From Accumulibacter sp. (lineage in GTDB: Bacteria; Pseudomonadota; Gammaproteobacteria; Burkholderiales; Rhodocyclaceae), in the NCBI RefSeq assembly GCF_023806565.1, contig NZ_JAMTDV010000092.1, positions 16,671 through 80,670 on the forward strand: 64,000 nt of DNA. The letters are read 5' to 3'. Of this stretch, positions 1 to 11,162 are shown piece by piece (position 1 is the stretch's first letter; each line of letters opens with the position of its first letter). The notes under the pieces were generated by a model, which saw only the letters and a program-made list of their open reading frames with translations, was not told the origin of the DNA and searched no databases. The position numbers and the translations under genes were made by a program.

Positions 1-1381
1 TCTGATTGATGCCGCCCAGGCGCGAGGCGTTCTGCTTGAACCAGTCGAACGGCGTATCAAACGCCCACGACCAGCCGGCCGACATGTGGTTGTAGGTATA
101 TTGCGTGCCCCAGACATCGTAAAACTTCATCTGCACTTCGGCCGGCAACATGTTGAGGCCGTTGAAAAATGCCACCTCGTTCGGGGTGCCGAGCGGGCCG
201 CCCTCGGCGCTGGTGCCGTTGTCGCCGTTGATGTAGATGACGAGTGTATTCTCGAGTTTGCCGAGGTCCTGGAACTGTTGGATCACGCGGCCGATTTCGT
301 AGTCGCTATAGGCAGCGTACGCTGCGAACACCTCGACCTGGCGGATGAAGAGCTTCTTCTCGTCTGGCGAAAGCTCATCCCACGGCTTCAGCACATCCTT
401 GGGCCATGGGGTAAGGGTGGCGTCCTGCGGGACGATACCGAGCTTCTTCTGGTTGGCAAAGATGCGTTCGCGCAGCTTCTCGTAACCATCGTCGAAAAGA
501 TGCATCGCGCTGATCTTGTCCACCCATTCCTTGGTCGGGTGATGCGGCGCATGCGTCGCCCCGGGCGCGTATTTGATGAAGATCGGTTTGGAGGGGTCGG
601 TCTGGTGAATCCGCGTCATGTAATCAATGGCGTCGTCGGCCATCGCGGTCACCAGATTCCACTGGCCTTCCTGGCCCTGGAACGGATAAATCTGCGTCGT
701 GTTCCGGAACAGGTTCGGCTCCCACTGGTTGGCGTCGCCGCCGACAAAGCCATAGAAGTACTCGAAGCCCATCCCGGTCGGCCAGTGATCGAACGGACCG
801 ACCTGGCTCGCCGCAAACGCCGGTGTGTTGTGGTCCTTGCCGAACCACGCCGTCGAGTAACCGTTGTCGAGCAGGATGCGCCCGACGGTCGCCTTGTCCT
901 TGCCGATGATGCTGTTGTAGCCGGGGAAGCCGGTGGATTGCTCCGAAATCACGCCGAAACCGACCGAGTGGTGGTTGCGCCCGGTAATCAGCGCGGCGCG
1001 GGTCGGTGAGCAGAGAGCGGTCGAGAACACGCGATTGTAGCGCAGGCCCTCATTCGCGATGCGGTCCATCGTCGGCGTCGGGATCACGCCGCCAAAGGTG
1101 CTCGGCACCCCAAAGCCTGCATCGTCGGTGATGATGAGCAGCACATTCGGGGCAGCTTTCGGGGGTACGACCCGAGGCGCCCACCAGTACTTCGACTGCA
1201 AGGCATCGTCCTTGATCACGCCGCCGAACTTCGGATCGGGCGGCGGCAGTTGCCGATTGCTGATCGTCGTGGTCGCGCTCGGCGACCCCGGAACACCGGT
1301 GATCTGCTGCGCAGAGGCGACGCAGATCATGCCGATCCACGCCACGATGGCCAATATCCACTGGGGTATGCGTTGTTTCAC
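1..1381 (-). CDS. Arylsulfatase, type I (Cys-type) sulfatase, secreted; 3' part cut by window edge
   Basis: This is a sulfate-ester hydrolase of the formylglycine-dependent class. The first 460 residues lie in the window and the C-terminal part is missing. A signal peptide (residues 1-24, ending ASA before QQ) predicts export to the periplasm. The metal-binding aspartates are D86-D87 in LLIITDDAG. The formylglycine signature is C124-S-P-T-R, and another metal-site pair is D387-N388 in NGDNG. The start is a GTG at 1381 preceded by AAAGGAGG at a spacing of 5; no in-frame ATG lies near it upstream. The barrel gene at 1425-2261 sits 43 bases upstream on the same strand, so the two are probably co-transcribed. 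The enzyme needs a Cys-type formylglycine-generating system, and none with intact catalytic cysteines is seen in this window. The physiological substrate cannot be told from sequence. Confidence 0.93.
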   Translation of the reverse strand, partial: MKQRIPQWILAIVAWIGMICVASAQQITGVPGSPSATTTISNRQLPPPDPKFGGVIKDDALQSKYWWAPRVVPPKAAPNVLLIITDDAGFGVPSTFGGVIPTPTMDRIANEGLRYNRVFSTALCSPTRAALITGRNHHSVGFGVISEQSTGFPGYNSIIGKDKATVGRILLDNGYSTAWFGKDHNTPAFAASQVGPFDHWPTGMGFEYFYGFVGGDANQWEPNLFRNTTQIYPFQGQEGQWNLVTAMADDAIDYMTRIHQTDPSKPIFIKYAPGATHAPHHPTKEWVDKISAMHLFDDGYEKLRERIFANQKKLGIVPQDATLTPWPKDVLKPWDELSPDEKKLFIRQVEVFAAYAAYSDYEIGRVIQQFQDLGKLENTLVIYINGDNGTSAEGGPLGTPNEVAFFNGLNMLPAEVQMKFYDVWGTQYTYNHMSAGWSWAFDTPFDWFKQNASRLGGINQ

Positions 1382-1424
1382 TTGTGCCTCCTTTACGTCG
1401 CAAGAATTCTTGGAGCGGAACAGT

Positions 1425-2261
1425 CTAGAAAGGGAAGGTGGCGGCCAGCGCGAATCCGGTGAAGCGGGGCTCGACACCACCGCCGCGGCCAGTGAAGTTG
1501 TAGCTCAGGTTGCGCACGGCCAGCGTCAGGTCGCCCCAGCCGTAGCGGTAACCCACTCCGACCAGAGCCTGCCAGGTGGTGTTGGCGGAACCGCCGCCGA
1601 CGTCCAGGTAATAGGGCACGAACCACTTGGCCTCGGCATCGAGGTCGACCTGCCCTTTCAGTCCGACGATCGCATCCCATTTGTTCATGCTGGCCGACGC
1701 GTCCCGTCCGCCGGTGATGCCAAGCAGGCTGAAATCCAGCGTTGCGTCCATGTTCAGATAGCGCGTGCCAGCGAGGATGTCGAGGTGCGAAGCGCCACGT
1801 CGCCAGGCAGTGTAGCTGCCAGCGAGCGTCAGCACGTTGGACTTCAGCGACATCGATGCATCGAACGGCAGTGCTACCGCCCCACCGCCGCCGTTGAGCG
1901 GCCTGACGCCCGAATTCTGGCGGTCGAACTTCATGTAAATGTAATCGGCGAGCAGCGACCACTCGCCCTTGCGCGCCTCGCCGGCGAGGAAGAACGCGAA
2001 GGAAAGGTTGTGCAGATAGGTGCCGGGATCACTGTGCATGTTCGCCTGCACGCCGCCGGCAATTCCCAGCGGCTGCAAGGTCGCCGACGTATAGATGGTG
2101 GGCAGCCAAGCGTACGGTGTGACGCCGAGGTGCCACTGCCCGTCGAACATGTTCTCCGCCGACACCCGCTCTTCACCGCTGGCCGGCATCGCTGCCAACA
2201 CCGCCAGCGCGCCCAACAGAGCGCCCGCGTATCGCTTCCTGCCACCTCTCGCTGCAGACAT
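1425..2261 (-). CDS. Outer-membrane beta-barrel protein, hypothetical
   Basis: A 278-residue exported protein with a cleavable signal peptide (about residues 1-29, ending PASG before EER). The rest alternates polar and aromatic/hydrophobic residues as in transmembrane beta strands. It ends in a terminal phenylalanine (ATFPF), the usual Bam recognition signal. An AGGAAAGGGG ribosome-binding site stands just upstream of the ATG. It is the first gene of an apparent two-gene unit with the arylsulfatase, so it may carry sulfated substrates or products across the outer membrane; that role is inference from position only. I recognise no enzyme motif. A lipid A-modifying barrel remains possible but unsupported. 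Confidence 0.8.
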   Translation of the reverse strand: MSAARGGRKRYAGALLGALAVLAAMPASGEERVSAENMFDGQWHLGVTPYAWLPTIYTSATLQPLGIAGGVQANMHSDPGTYLHNLSFAFFLAGEARKGEWSLLADYIYMKFDRQNSGVRPLNGGGGAVALPFDASMSLKSNVLTLAGSYTAWRRGASHLDILAGTRYLNMDATLDFSLLGITGGRDASASMNKWDAIVGLKGQVDLDAEAKWFVPYYLDVGGGSANTTWQALVGVGYRYGWGDLTLAVRNLSYNFTGRGGGVEPRFTGFALAATFPF

Positions 2262-2652
2262 CCGCCCCCCCTTTCCTGCATTGACAAACAGGTCGCCGCC
2301 CGGACGGCCTAGCGCGCAAGGCCTGCGGCGCAGCCCACCGGACGACGTGGAATTGCCCGAATCGCCGCTGATGCAGGCCCGGCTTCGCCCGCGCCTGCCC
2401 CTCGATCCTCAACGAGGACGCATTATCGCTCGCTTCCGAGCCTGGCTGTCTAGATGATTCTGGACAATAAAATGATGATTTGCGACACTGCGCACTCGAT
2501 ACGCCAGACAGGTTCGACGCATGCTGGCAACAACCGGGCATTCCCGCATAGCGCAGCCGGCAGCAGCAACCCGATCGGGCGTCGAGTCCTGCTACCATGG
2601 CACCCGGCCGGAATGGCTGCGCCAAAGACCCATACTATTCTGGAGACCGTCG
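2262..2652. other. Intergenic region between divergent genes
   Basis: This 391-base gap separates the barrel/sulfatase unit (minus) from the FMN reductase (plus). It must hold both promoters. An AT-rich pocket lies at about 2454-2480, unlike its GC-rich surroundings, and is the likeliest promoter zone. I could not fix a convincing -35/-10 pair on either strand. No credible gene is visible. Confidence 0.5.
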
Positions 2653-3201
2653 ATGTCCGCAATCAAATTTCTTGGCATTTCCGGCAGCCTTCGTCGGGCA
2701 TCGTGCAACAGCGGCCTCCTGCGCGCAGCCAGCGCCCGCCTGCCGGCCGACGTGAGCATGGAGATCGCCGATCTCGGTGACGTTCCATTTTATAACGCCG
2801 ATCTGACGGAAAAACCAGCCGGCGTCGTCCGTGTCCTGGCGCAGATGGCCACTGCCGACGCCTTTGTCATCGCCTGCCCGGAATACAACTACTCGCTGGC
2901 CCCGGCCTTGAAGAACATTCTCGACTGGGCCTCGCGCGAACCGGCCAATGCCCTGCTTTCCGGAAAGACTGCGGCTCTGATGGGTGCCGGGGCCGGAATG
3001 GGAACTTCGCGTTCGCAATATCACCTGCGCCAGGTCTGCGTTTTTCTGAACGTGCACCTGCTCAACCGACCCGAAGTATTTTCCAACGCTTTTGCCGGCG
3101 GATTCGACGCCGAGGGGAATCTCACCGACGAACGGATTGCCGGCCTGATCGCCGAGCAGATGCAGGCCCTCGCCGACTGGACACGGCGGATCAGAGGCTG
3201 A
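2653..3201 (+). CDS. NAD(P)H-dependent FMN reductase
   Basis: A 182-residue flavodoxin-fold reductase that uses NAD(P)H to reduce FMN or quinone/azo-type acceptors in the cytoplasm. It shows the family's FMN phosphate loop GSLRRASCN near the N-terminus (about residues 9-17) and the hallmark PEYNYSLAPALKNILDW (about residues 76-92). The ATG at 2653 is chosen because GGAGA lies 6 bases upstream and the domain begins at once; the frame stays open further upstream, but that part has no family similarity. The AraC-type regulator follows about 70 bases downstream on the same strand, so the two may be functionally linked. The true substrate is unknown; chromate or quinone reductase activity is common in the family. 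Confidence 0.92.
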   Translation: MSAIKFLGISGSLRRASCNSGLLRAASARLPADVSMEIADLGDVPFYNADLTEKPAGVVRVLAQMATADAFVIACPEYNYSLAPALKNILDWASREPANALLSGKTAALMGAGAGMGTSRSQYHLRQVCVFLNVHLLNRPEVFSNAFAGGFDAEGNLTDERIAGLIAEQMQALADWTRRIRG

Positions 3202-3268
3202 TCGACTCGTTCGGCGACCCCCCGTGGACCGACCACAGGACCGGTTACCGCGTCCGGAAGCAAAGCGG

Positions 3269-4309
3269 ATGATGTCACGCGAGCATCGCGCCGAGAGCGT
3301 CCTTCGTATCGGCGGCGTGGCGTCGATCCCCTCGGTGTTGCGCGGACTCGGTTGCGATCCGCGTGAAGTGCTCGGCGAGGCAGGGATCGATCCCGCGCTC
3401 TTCGACGATCCCGAGAACCGCATTCCCTTTGCCCGCCTTGGCGAGTTATTGGCGTTCTGCGTGGCACGGACCGGGTGCAAGCATTTCGGGCTGTTGGTTG
3501 GCCAGGGTGGTGGCGCTTCCTCGCTCGGGCTGGTCGGTTTCCTGGCGCTGCACTCGCCGGATGTCGAATCGGCGCTGCGCACGCTGGTGCGCTATCTGCA
3601 CCATCATGACCGTGGAGCAGTTCCAACCCTGGCGATCGTCGAGGGCTCGGCCGCCCTGGGTTACGCCATCTACCAGCCGCGTATCGCGGCGTCGGAGCAG
3701 ATCGTCGACGGCGCCCTGGCCGTTGGCTGCAATATCATGCGCCGCCTGTGCGGACGCGAATGGCAAGCCAGTGAGGTCCTCTTCGCACACCGCGCGCCGC
3801 AGGAGATCGCGCCGTTCCGCCGCTTCTTCCGCTCACCGCTGCGCTTCGATGCAGAGCAGAATGCGCTGGTCTTTTCCTCCGAATGGCTGAGGAAGCCCTT
3901 GTCGGGAGCAGATCCCGAGTTGCATCGCCTGTTGCAGAAGCAGATCGACACTCTCGAGGCGCGTTACGGCGGCGATTTTCCGCATCAGGTGCAACGCGTC
4001 CTGCACGGCGCCGTGCTTACCGGGCGGGCGGTTGCGCCCGAGGTGGCGGCGCTGTTCTCGATGCACAGCCGCACGTTGAACCGCCGCCTGCAGGCCGCTG
4101 GCAGCAGCTTCCGGCAGCTCGCCGACGCGAGCCGTTACGAGATCGCCCGCCAGATGCTCGAAGATTCCGCAATGACCGTCAGCGAGATCGCCGCCGCGCT
4201 GAACTATGCGGACGCCAGCGCCTTCAGCCGCGCCTTCGCCCGCTGGAGCGGCAAGCCGCCCCGACGATGGCGGGCGGAAAGACAGATTGGCGCAATGAGC
4301 GGCAGATAG
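3269..4309 (+). CDS. AraC-family transcriptional regulator with arabinose-binding-like N-terminal domain
   Basis: A DNA-binding regulator of about 346 residues. The N-terminal two thirds match the 'Arabinose_bd' type sensor domain found in OruR/ArgR-like AraC proteins. The last ~100 residues hold the two helix-turn-helix motifs, ending in the typical NYADASAFSRAFARWSGKPPRRWR. The frame is open from a GTG at 3224, but the ATG at 3269 (or the adjacent one at 3272) is preferred because GGAAG stands about 9 bases upstream and the conserved domain begins soon after. It follows the FMN reductase in the same direction. Its ligand and targets cannot be read from the sequence. Confidence 0.9.
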   Translation: MMSREHRAESVLRIGGVASIPSVLRGLGCDPREVLGEAGIDPALFDDPENRIPFARLGELLAFCVARTGCKHFGLLVGQGGGASSLGLVGFLALHSPDVESALRTLVRYLHHHDRGAVPTLAIVEGSAALGYAIYQPRIAASEQIVDGALAVGCNIMRRLCGREWQASEVLFAHRAPQEIAPFRRFFRSPLRFDAEQNALVFSSEWLRKPLSGADPELHRLLQKQIDTLEARYGGDFPHQVQRVLHGAVLTGRAVAPEVAALFSMHSRTLNRRLQAAGSSFRQLADASRYEIARQMLEDSAMTVSEIAAALNYADASAFSRAFARWSGKPPRRWRAERQIGAMSGR

Positions 4310-4424
4310 GCGTCTGCCCGCCGGTACCCGCAGCAGCTTGACCGGTCGGCACGCGCCCGTTACTGTGGTCGAACCGACTGACCCGCGATCTCCGGGCATG
4401 GCGGTCATGCGGAGGAAGTGAATC

Positions 4425-4760
4425 ATGGAGTGGAAACGGCAAGGTTTAGCGATCGCGCTGCTTTGCGGAGTCGTCGTGTTCATCGGCGTGCCAACGGCGC
4501 AGGCCCAGCAGTACACCGACGATGGCGCGGTGCGTCCCGACCCTGCGCTGTCGCCCGAACAGATCGACTCGGGCCCCGTGCTGTCATCCGGGGCGGTTCG
4601 CCCCGACCGCTCGCTCTCGCCGGAGCAAACCGAAGCGGGGCGCGCGCTCTCGCCCGGCGCGGTGCCGCGCGCCCCGGCGCTTTCTCCTGAGCAGACAAAC
4701 CCGCCGCCGGTATGGTCGCCAGACGCCGTCCGCCCGGATCCCGCGCTACCCCCCGACTAA
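4425..4760 (+). CDS. Small secreted repeat protein, unknown function
   Basis: A 111-residue protein with a clear signal peptide (about residues 1-27, ending AQA before QQ). The mature part is almost wholly an imperfect repeat of the form GAVRPDPALSPEQT, about 17-18 residues long, present about four times; the last copy ends PDAVRPDPALPPD. The repeats are rich in Pro, Ala and acidic residues, have no cysteine, and are probably extended or disordered. GGAGGAAGTG precedes the ATG, so the gene looks translated. It stands alone between the AraC regulator and the convergent OmpA-like gene. I do not recognise a family. A cell-envelope spacer or matrix component is possible. Confidence 0.75.
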   Translation: MEWKRQGLAIALLCGVVVFIGVPTAQAQQYTDDGAVRPDPALSPEQIDSGPVLSSGAVRPDRSLSPEQTEAGRALSPGAVPRAPALSPEQTNPPPVWSPDAVRPDPALPPD

Positions 4761-4928
4761 GCCGGCGAACACGAGCAGCGCTCCTCTCCCCCGCCTTGGG
4801 CCGCGTCGGCAGCCCGATTTGCCACTTACCGCTTCCTTCGACGTGAAAGTTGCGAGATCGCCTTGCGAATCCTGCTTTTTTTGCTCTTTCGTCGACCAAC
4901 GAGGCGAAGCGGCCGCTTGCCCCGCTGC

Positions 4929-4946
4929 ACCTCGCCGCTCGCGAGG
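4929..4946. terminator. Hairpin between convergent genes, weak terminator candidate
   Basis: The sequence CCTCGC-CGCTC-GCGAGG can form a 6-base-pair stem just downstream of the OmpA-like stop codon and about 170 bases past the repeat-protein stop. There is no T run on either strand, so intrinsic termination is uncertain. Confidence 0.3.
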
Positions 4947-4951
4947 CGACC

Positions 4952-5512
4952 TTACTTGGCACGCAGGACGACGTCGATTCTGCGGTTCTTGGCGCGCCCT
5001 TCGGGAGTCGCATTGGATGCAACCGGCTGGTACTGCCCGAAGCCTTCGGCGACGAGGTTGCTGGGGTCGACCCCTTGCGACTGCAGATACCTTACGACGT
5101 CCGCCGCGCGCGCTGCCGAAAGCTCCCAGTTGCTCGGATAGCGGCCGCGGAGTGCCGGTCCGATCGGCTCGTTGTCGGTGTAGCCCTGCACGTCGATCCA
5201 GTGGCCGGTCAGGTTGACCAGCGTCGGCACGGCCTTGTTCAGGACCGCGCGCCCCTTGGCGTTCATCTCGGCGCTGCCCGAAGCGAACAGGATCTCATCG
5301 ACAAAAGTCACCACGAGGCGATCGTTGAGCTGCTTGATCTGCACCTGATCCCGCGCCACTTCCTGTTGCAATTGTTGATTGAGCGCCTGGTACTGCTGTT
5401 CAAGCGCTACAGCCTTCTGCGTCTGCTGCACCTGCTTGTCGTACTTCTGTTCCGTCACGCAGCCGGCCAGCAACAGCAGGCTGAACGGAACGACCAATGC
5501 ACGGCTATTCAT
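4952..5512 (-). CDS. OmpA-family peptidoglycan-associated lipoprotein
   Basis: A 186-residue lipoprotein. The signal sequence ends in the lipobox LLAGC with C18 as the lipidated residue. A Gln-rich coiled-coil stretch (about residues 30-65) follows, then an OmpA/MotB-type peptidoglycan-binding domain with the pattern NWELSAARAADVVRYL and the closing NRRIDVVL. It should anchor the outer membrane to the cell wall. I chose the ATG at 5512 because it directly starts the signal peptide; a GTG six codons upstream is the alternative. It stands alone, convergent with the repeat-protein gene. It is not Pal, since no tol genes are nearby. Confidence 0.88.
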   Translation of the reverse strand: MNSRALVVPFSLLLLAGCVTEQKYDKQVQQTQKAVALEQQYQALNQQLQQEVARDQVQIKQLNDRLVVTFVDEILFASGSAEMNAKGRAVLNKAVPTLVNLTGHWIDVQGYTDNEPIGPALRGRYPSNWELSAARAADVVRYLQSQGVDPSNLVAEGFGQYQPVASNATPEGRAKNRRIDVVLRAK

Positions 5513-5679
5513 CCCTGGTAACCCTTCCACAAAGTACTGCGATCAACGAGAGCGGTTTGCGGTGTCTCTGGCACTGCGCATCGCCCATTCTTGCCAGGAG
5601 GCCACTGCCTTCCCGGCACGACGCGCAGTATATCGACGGCTGCTACCCGACAGCAAGGCACGCCCGTCTGACGCCGGGC

Positions 5680-6342
5680 TCAGTTCCCCGCCGCACTACG
5701 GGCAACGCACGTGTATGGCGCCAGAAATTCCACGGCACCGTTGAAGATCAAACCCATCCCCATCGCCGCAACGAAAAAGCCGACGATGCGGGTGGTTGCG
5801 TCGATCCCCTGCTTGCCGAACTTGCGCAGGATCGGCTTCGCATAGATCAGTGACAGATAGGTGGTCAGCATGCAGGATACGATCGCTGCGGCAGCCGCGA
5901 AAAAGTGCTGCAGTTCCTGCGGCGACTGCTTGATCGTCGAGGCCATGCTGATCAAGGTCGCGATCGCCCCGGGTCCAAACATGATCGGCATCGCCAGTGG
6001 CACGAAAGCGACGTCGGCATCGCCACCATCCGTGCGCGGAATGATGCCGCCCGATGGGGGCGGGTTGAACAACTCGAAACCGACACGCATGAGAATCACT
6101 CCACCGACCACCCGCACCATGCTCAGCGGCACGTCAAAAACGCGTAACAACGCGGTTCCGAAAAGCAGGAAGAAAAAAGACAGCAGCAGGGCGTAAACGC
6201 AGGCCTGGCGCGCCACGCGCCGCTGTTCGCTTTCCGCCTTGCCATCGGTCAGGCCGAGATAGACCGGGATCGCTTCGAGCGGGTTGATGATCGCCAGCAG
6301 GGTGGTAAACAGGCTGATGAACAGGGTAAACGTGGGAGTCAT
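5680..6342 (-). CDS. MarC-family integral membrane protein
   Basis: A 220-residue inner-membrane protein with about six hydrophobic helices and the MarC/UPF0056 pattern: INPLEAIPVYLGLT near the N-terminus, GGVILMRVGFELF, and PLAMPIMFGPGAIATLI in the middle. Family members are annotated as NAAT-type transporters, but the function is not settled. The ATG at 6342 starts MTPTFTLFISLF, the usual beginning of the family, with AAGGG upstream; the frame is open for 22 more codons without family similarity. It is transcribed alone, divergent from cardiolipin synthase. Confidence 0.9.
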   Translation of the reverse strand: MTPTFTLFISLFTTLLAIINPLEAIPVYLGLTDGKAESEQRRVARQACVYALLLSFFFLLFGTALLRVFDVPLSMVRVVGGVILMRVGFELFNPPPSGGIIPRTDGGDADVAFVPLAMPIMFGPGAIATLISMASTIKQSPQELQHFFAAAAAIVSCMLTTYLSLIYAKPILRKFGKQGIDATTRIVGFFVAAMGMGLIFNGAVEFLAPYTCVARSAAGN

Positions 6343-6615
6343 GTGGTCAGCATCCCTTTGCAGTGAATCTCCGAAGAGAGGATCCTTCGCCTGGGCGTCC
6401 CGATGCAACGGGGTGCATTGGCTGCAAACGCCGGCAGGCTATCACAATGCCTCGCCAAGTTGTCACCACGCTGCCCCCGCAATGCATCGGACCACGGCGC
6501 ATTCCGGCCGCGATCGCCGAGACCTACGGGCGATGTCCCTGGCAAACAAGCCGGCAAACTGCCCTTGCAAGCAGCGCGTTGACCAGCCGGGTGCAGCAGT
6601 CTCATACTCCCGCAC

Positions 6616-8046
6616 ATGGTTTTCAGTCTGCTGTCCTTCGTCTACCTGGTGCTGGCATTGGCCGTGGCGCTGCGCATCTTTTCCCGGCGAAGCTCACGCG
6701 GCACGGCGCTGGCCTGGCTGCTGCTGGTCATTCTCGTCCCCGCCGTCGGCGCGCTGGCCTACCTGCTGATTGGCGAACGGCGTCTCGGCAGAACCTGGAT
6801 GCAAAGGGCGATCAGTCTGCAACCGCAGATCCTGCGCTGGGCCCGGGACATTCCGCCATCCGACGTGGTCGCGCCGGACACGCTGACGACCGGTGCCGAG
6901 AGCGTCAGCCGACTCGCCACCGGATTCGCCGGTCTGCCCTTGATGGGGGGTCACCGGCTGCGTCTGCTGGTCGATAGTGAAACGATCATGCGCTCGCTGA
7001 TTGCCGACATCGATGCGGCTCGCCGTTCGGTGCACCTGGAGTTCTACATCTGGAATCCTGGCGGTTTCGTCGACGATCTGGTTACGGCGCTGGTCAACGC
7101 CGCACGTCGCGGGGTCGCCTGTCGCGCCCTGATGGATTCGCTCGGCAGCCGTCCGTTTTTCCGAAGCAGCGCCATCGGTCGCCTGCGCGACGCCGGCATC
7201 GAGATCGTCGAGGTCCTTCCGGTCAACCCGCTGCGCGCCCTGTTCGTCCGCCTCGATCTGCGCGACCATCGCAAGATTGCCGTCATCGACCGCGGCATCG
7301 CCTACACCGGCAGCATGAACATTGCCGACCCGCGCTTCTTCAAACAGGACGCGGGAGTCGGCGAATGGGTCGATGCCATGGTCCGCATCGAAGGGCCGGC
7401 GGCCTGGGCGCTCGAAGCAGTGTCCCTGTCATTGACCGCGCTGCAGACGGGTGGAGACTTTGCGCCGCCGGAGCCACCGGCGCTGGCGCAGGTCGGCAAC
7501 AGCCGGGTACAGATTTTCCCCTCGGGGCCGCAGTCGTCAGTGCGGCACATCGAAGCGCTGCTGCTCACGGCGATCTACGCCGCGAGACGCGAAATTGTCC
7601 TGACCACCCCCTATTTCGTTCCCAGCGAGCCCTTGCTGACCGCGCTGCGCTCGGCTGCCGTGCGCGGTGTGCGGGTGATCCTGATCGTTCCGGCGAAAGT
7701 AGACTCCTTGCTCGTCCGCTACGCCAGCGATGCGTACAAGGACGACCTGCTGGCGGCAGGCATCACCATTCTGCAGTTCGGCGACGGCCTGCTGCACACC
7801 AAGAGCATGGTCATCGACGAGCAGATGAGCATTTTCGGAACCGTCAACTTCGATCTGCGCAGCTTTGAACTCAACTTCGAGGTCTCGCTGATTGCCTTCG
7901 ACCGTCAGTTTTCCAGCGAAGTGCGCGAATTGCAGCGCCAGTACGAATCGCGGTCGGCGGCGCTGCTGCTTGACCAATGGTGCGCGCGGCCGCACTGGCG
8001 GCGACTGCTCGAAAACGCCGTGCAGGTGATGAGCCCCCTCCTTTGA
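6616..8046 (+). CDS. cls: Cardiolipin synthase (phospholipase D superfamily)
   Basis: A 476-residue membrane-bound enzyme that joins phospholipids to make cardiolipin. Two N-terminal transmembrane helices form the PLDc_N region (residues 1-50). Two PLD catalytic HKD motifs follow: HRKIAVID beginning at H218 and HTKSMVID beginning at H394, each followed by the usual GS/GT-x-N. Both motifs are intact and the length is typical. The ATG at 6616 directly starts the first membrane helix; no good Shine-Dalgarno is visible. The DUF2721 gene converges on it from the right, only 21 bases away. Confidence 0.93.
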   Translation: MVFSLLSFVYLVLALAVALRIFSRRSSRGTALAWLLLVILVPAVGALAYLLIGERRLGRTWMQRAISLQPQILRWARDIPPSDVVAPDTLTTGAESVSRLATGFAGLPLMGGHRLRLLVDSETIMRSLIADIDAARRSVHLEFYIWNPGGFVDDLVTALVNAARRGVACRALMDSLGSRPFFRSSAIGRLRDAGIEIVEVLPVNPLRALFVRLDLRDHRKIAVIDRGIAYTGSMNIADPRFFKQDAGVGEWVDAMVRIEGPAAWALEAVSLSLTALQTGGDFAPPEPPALAQVGNSRVQIFPSGPQSSVRHIEALLLTAIYAARREIVLTTPYFVPSEPLLTALRSAAVRGVRVILIVPAKVDSLLVRYASDAYKDDLLAAGITILQFGDGLLHTKSMVIDEQMSIFGTVNFDLRSFELNFEVSLIAFDRQFSSEVRELQRQYESRSAALLLDQWCARPHWRRLLENAVQVMSPLL

Positions 8047-8047
8047 A

Positions 8048-8073
8048 CGGTGGCCGCTTTGTGTCGGTCACCG
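8048..8073. terminator. Hairpin between convergent cls and DUF2721 genes
   Basis: CGGTGGCCG and CGGTCACCG are complementary over nine positions with one G-T wobble and an 8-base loop. The hairpin begins right after the cls stop and overlaps the end of the opposing gene, as expected of a bidirectional terminator. There is no strong T run. Confidence 0.4.
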
Positions 8074-8550
8074 TCTTCCGGACTGGCCGTCGATACTCGC
8101 GGCTCGCTTGTCCAGGTCCTCTATGAAATTCGTCGCCAGCGCGATCTCGCGCAGGAAGCACGTCAAACCTGCAATCAGCGCCAGCATCGCGGCAATGAAC
8201 AGTCCGGCAATCGTGCGTGACAACTCGACCTGCAGTTCCGCGCCGACAAACAGCGCGACGACGACCAGGCAAACCAGCAGATCACAGGCGGTACACAGCG
8301 AGATCGCCCAGTGGATCATGCGGGCGCGGCGTGAGAGCGAGAGGATCGTCGACAGCGTTTGCGCACGTTCCGTCGCCGACAAGTCCGAGACCAGACTTTT
8401 CTCGAGCACGTGAAAACGGTCGATCACCCGCCCTAGCCGATTTGCAAGTACGCCAAGCAAAGCGCCGACGCCGGCCAGCAGGAAGACCGGCGCGACGGCG
8501 AGCTGGATCACCTGCGCAACGGATGAAACCTGACTCGGCAGTTGCATCAT
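8068..8550 (-). CDS. DUF2721-family membrane protein
   Basis: A 160-residue inner-membrane protein with an N-terminal helix (VAPVFLLAGVGALLGVLANRLGRVIDR) and two further helices in the second half. This arrangement, with the conserved RLGRVIDR and the REIALA motif near the end, fits DUF2721. The function is unknown. It lies about 100 bases downstream of lon on the same strand and could be read through from it. The start is the ATG at 8550; a second ATG follows at once. Confidence 0.85.
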   Translation of the reverse strand: MMQLPSQVSSVAQVIQLAVAPVFLLAGVGALLGVLANRLGRVIDRFHVLEKSLVSDLSATERAQTLSTILSLSRRARMIHWAISLCTACDLLVCLVVVALFVGAELQVELSRTIAGLFIAAMLALIAGLTCFLREIALATNFIEDLDKRAASIDGQSGRR

Positions 8551-8653
8551 GGCGGGAGACTCTTGCGACAGTCCTCCGGTCCGTATCGACGCGACCCGCG
8601 CGCCCGCGCCGTCCGACAGAGCGAGCGCAGCAGGCGCTGCAGTCGGGGCGACG

Positions 8654-11074
<2,421 letters not shown>

Positions 11075-11106
11075 TGATTGTGCCCTTTAGGTAATAGTCC
11101 ATGCGA

Positions 11107-11136
11107 GAAGATTGTGGCATGAACCCGCATTTCAAG
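11107..11136 (-). promoter_or_regulatory. Possible heat-shock (sigma-32-like) promoter for lon
   Basis: On the minus strand the clpX-lon gap holds CTTGAAA (11130-11136), an exact match to the sigma-32 -35 element. An ACAAT-type -10 lies about 14-16 bases further on, but it matches the CCCCAT consensus poorly. It lies roughly 35-60 bases before the lon start. Heat control of lon is known in other proteobacteria; here it is inference from one half-site. Confidence 0.3.
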
Positions 11137-11162
11137 CCGCGCTGGAGGCGGCCAGCACATCG

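Noticed and set aside
86-1009. Long plus-strand open frame opposite the arylsulfatase
   Set aside because: The minus strand carries the full sulfatase motifs (CSPTR, DNG). The plus frame has no domain and is a product of high GC.
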